Below are positions 61,320 to 64,000 of a stretch of 64,000 bases of DNA, in pieces. A program made the translations under genes and the position numbers. The stretch is from Euryodendron excelsum (lineage: Eukaryota; Streptophyta; Magnoliopsida; Ericales; Pentaphylacaceae), in NCBI GenBank assembly GCA_033060915.1, contig CM065394.1, positions 27,876,001-27,940,000 of the forward strand, given 5' to 3'. The notes below the pieces were generated by a model. That model did not search any database, was not told the DNA's origin, and worked only from the letters and a program-made list of their open reading frames with translations. Within the stretch, counting starts at the first letter, position 1, and each line of letters opens with the position of its first letter.

Positions 61320-63604
61320 TGTTCTCGATTTCATGAATCACTTTAGAGTAGTGATTTCTTAAAAAATAATTTAGGACTTGAACTCAAATTAGGACCTTGA
61401 TTGTCATATCGAATATAACACCTTCCTAAAACAACCCTAATCATATGGAATGGTTAGAATCATCTTAGGGTTGTGGTTTTAAAAACAACTTCGAAGGAAA
61501 AGGTTTTGAATGCAAGTTTTGAAAGCAACTTTTAACATAAGTTTGAAAACACCTTTGAATGCATGATTATGATAGCAACAATGTAATAAAGACGCGAATA
61601 TACAAGGTTAGAGTTCACCATATAACCAAGGGGGCCAGACCCACACCGTTTTAGGTGGAACTCAAAGAAATCCCCGATATGGTGATTCTCTCTAAGGCCT
61701 TCCTAGGCATGAACCGAGATGTCTCTTGTTTCAAGCATGCAATAAGAGGAGGTAGAAGATAGGGATTAAAATAGAGAATAGCCCAAATGGACTAGGAGGG
61801 AGAAGAGAGAGGGGGGGGGGGGGGGGGGGATTACATAATTTAACTAGAAACACTACCTTGTCTTCTCTTTACTTTGATGCTTTGATGGTGGACCTTGCTT
61901 GGACTTTGAGTTGATGTTCAGGAGCTTCCAAGGGCTAGACTTGACCTTTAATAAATGATCAGAGGCAAGGATTTGAGTGTATAAATTGTATAAAGGCTAG
62001 AGTTTAAGGGGGCTTGGAAGAATTAGGGTTTTGAGGAAATTCGAGCTCTGTTTTTAGAGAGGCAGAGTTTCTCGAGTGATTTTATGGACCCAAAGTATGC
62101 AGGGGGTTGGCTTGTATTTATAAGTTATTGAGCCTGTTGCGGTGGCGCCAGGCCAATTTTTGGCTTGGTGCCACTACCACTACTAGTGGCGCCAGCCACT
62201 TAGGAAATATTTTAAGGCGGCAAGAAATAGATCTTTAACTCTTGGGACGCAAGGCAAAAGATTTGGGCGCTTGTCTTAGTGATTGCCGTGCAATTTTTGG
62301 CTTGGCTTCATTAGGAGTGACTCTGAAAAGTCCAAAAATAATTCGGAGGATTCCGAGTAACCAAACTCAGCTAGGAATAGATGGGAACCCTTGAAAAAGT
62401 GTCCTAGAGACAGCTGGCTTGAGAACTAGAGCCAGAAGAGTTAAAAAGGGTGACCTGCCCACTAGGGGCAAAACGATCATATGAACTGGGAAAACATTGG
62501 GATCGACCCCGAGTGATCCATGAGAAAACTTGAAAGTTGGAAACACTATTAAGAATGTTTCAAGGGATTACCGGTTTGATACCTAGAGTCGATGTAGTTT
62601 CGAAAGCGATCAGATGCCTAGGGGTATGGTCATTTTGACTAGATGCTCTAGAAATCAATCCAAAAGCGACTGGAAGACACTAGAACGTGCTAGATTATCT
62701 TTGGCACAACCTTAAAAGGATTGACTTATTGTTCTGAGGTCTTAGATACTTTCTCAAGAAGCTTGCTGATAGGGCATAAGGGATAGTTTGGTCATTTTTT
62801 TACCTGAATGGGCTAGTAAGCACTATTGTTGACACAGGTTTTGAGTGGTTCTGTCTCTCTGACCGTGTGTGACGAGTTGGTTTCTAAAGGTATCCTGCCC
62901 TTTGGTAAAAGTGTCACGGTCAAGAGGCGTGTTCGGTCCTGTGACATAGGGGGTTTGTTGGCATTCCCGATGTCGACATATTTGTGAGAGTTTTTGTCAC
63001 TCTGACGGTTGCGATATTTGTGAGTATTTTTGTCACTCTAACGATGTGCGTTCATTTCAGAGATTGTCTAATCTCGAGAAGCGGCTGGATGGTCTTATTG
63101 CCTGATGGATCAACTTTATCGAAAGACGTGTCGAATAGCGGATATCCTACGTTGGCGGGCTAATAGGTGCCAAAAGTGAATTGCTCTACCATCTCAGGGA
63201 TTTGGGTTTCATCCCAGTCAACAAGTGTGAAGGGTCTTATCATTTTGAGAGATTTTATACTTTCTCGGTAAACATGCTGTACTAGATGGACTTACTGTCT
63301 AAGAGATCAACTTTCTCAAAAGACATGTCATATTGAGTTTGATTCTGGATGGAATTGAAACTGGAATTGTGGTTAAAAAATAACATTATCGTCTTTCGAA
63401 AGACGTGCCAATTGGAAATAGACCGAGCAATGCCCTAAGGACATTTTGGTCATTTTGTCGCTATTGGGCTTGGTAGGCGTGCGAAGCAGTTGATAATTGG
63501 ATTGAGTCTGGAAAGTCGGTTTGGGCTTATATTTGACTATGTAGTTTGAATTTGAGTCTGGTCGGGCCAGAGATTACCAAGTGGGCAAAAAATGGGGTGT
63601 TACA
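61320..63604 (-). repeat. LTR-like block interrupting the second element
   Basis: On the minus strand it starts TGTAACACCCCATTTTTTGC, a typical opening of gypsy (Tekay/Del-type) LTRs, and could end ...GAGAACA at 61320. It is GC-richer than its flanks. It contains TATTTGTGAG..TTTTTGTCACTCT repeats (62970-63040), a CTTTCGAAAGACG palindromic motif in two to three copies (63115-63400), and a run of 19 G (61811-61829). The expected 5-bp target duplication is not evident, so a solo LTR is likely but unproven. Confidence 0.4.
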
Positions 63605-64000
63605 GTAGCTCGCTTAAGAATTTGAATGGACTTATTAACTTTGATCTCTGCTACGTGTTTGTGTAAGTCTATAGCATTCGAGTTCACAAAGAACACCCAT
63701 ATGACTATGTCTTCAAATTACACCTTTGTGCCTAAGATGTTAAAATTTTCAATTCATTGAGTGTATTTTGTGTTTCCTTTAACGCTTGAGTCCTAAAATT
63801 ACTATATACATATCTTAGAATTTTACTTGACTTATTTTTCAAAATTTTTAAAAGTAAGTTTCTTAGGACTGTGTCAAAGGAGTTAGGTTGCATAAGGTGT
63901 TACTCTATTTTTTAGTATTTCTTCCTACTTTCCCATGAGCTTGATTTGTCAATTTTTAACAAGAAGGGAGAGTAGTAGGATTGCTTGCTTGCTGCATTAA
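63605..64000 (+). other. Probable 3' internal region of the second copia element
   Basis: Noncoding, with TTTGTCAATTTTTAACAAGAAGGGAGAG at 63936-63975, split here as TTTGTCAATTTT and AAGAAGGGAGAG. Such a pattern commonly precedes the 3' LTR in Sirevirus-like elements as part of a polypurine tract. The element continues past the window end. Confidence 0.35.

Noticed and set aside
1..64000. CRISPR arrays, bacterial operons, rRNA and tRNA genes
   Set aside because: The sequence is plant nuclear DNA. No spaced identical repeats of CRISPR form were seen. No tRNA or rRNA was recognised by eye, though a tRNA scan was not possible.

Overview
The window is nuclear DNA of a flowering plant. It is AT-rich, its genes are interrupted by GT-AG introns, and it carries plant retrotransposons, MITE-like elements and long GA/CT microsatellites. 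The proteins read like dicot or basal-angiosperm orthologues; the species cannot be fixed from the sequence alone. Gene models below were assembled by hand from splice sites and reading-frame continuity.

Genes. (1) 4144-5884, minus: an NFD2-like RNase III-related protein in three exons, with a 69-bp coding tandem duplication and a transposon in intron 2. (2) 7258-10039, minus: a class II trehalose-6-phosphate synthase/phosphatase-like gene (TPS9/10 type, 848 aa, three coding exons). It has a CT-rich 5' leader, a 5'-UTR intron of about 1.3 kb and a clear TATA box. (3) 27158-32727, plus: a complete 11-exon mitochondrial aldehyde dehydrogenase of the ALDH2B type (540 aa), all catalytic residues present. 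(4) 47876-49054, plus: an unrecognised 111-aa, five-exon gene model. It lies between a CACTA-type terminus and CACTA-like subterminal repeats and is followed by an F-box gene fragment on the minus strand. (5) 54230-54505, minus: a short plant-specific gene of unknown function.

Mobile DNA. 34339-45125 is one full-length Ty1/copia element of Sirevirus type, in minus orientation. It has 1.63-1.66 kb LTRs, a perfect 5-bp target duplication, PBS, PPT, degraded gag-pol and an additional env-like reading frame before the 3' LTR. A repeat array resembling the one in its LTR, followed by a TATA box, sits directly upstream of the env-like frame. A second copia-type element starts near 58835 (LTR, PBS, broken gag). 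It is interrupted by an LTR-like block at about 61320-63604 and runs off the window. Smaller elements include a Mutator-type MITE with a perfect 9-bp target duplication (14263-14699), a dispersed MULE-like family inside the NFD2 and ALDH introns, a CACTA-ended MITE (3176-3586), and a LINE 3' tail (52600-52842).

Layout. The left 11.6 kb holds the NFD2 and TPS genes in tandem on the minus strand. 11.6-27.1 kb is intergenic repeat-rich DNA. 27.2-32.7 kb is ALDH. 34.3-45.1 kb is the Sirevirus. 46.1-50.6 kb is the CACTA-associated gene cluster. The remainder is decayed repeats with one small gene. There is no operon-like relationship between the genes. TPS (sugar signalling) and ALDH (acetaldehyde/acetate metabolism) are ordinary neighbours, not a pathway cluster.
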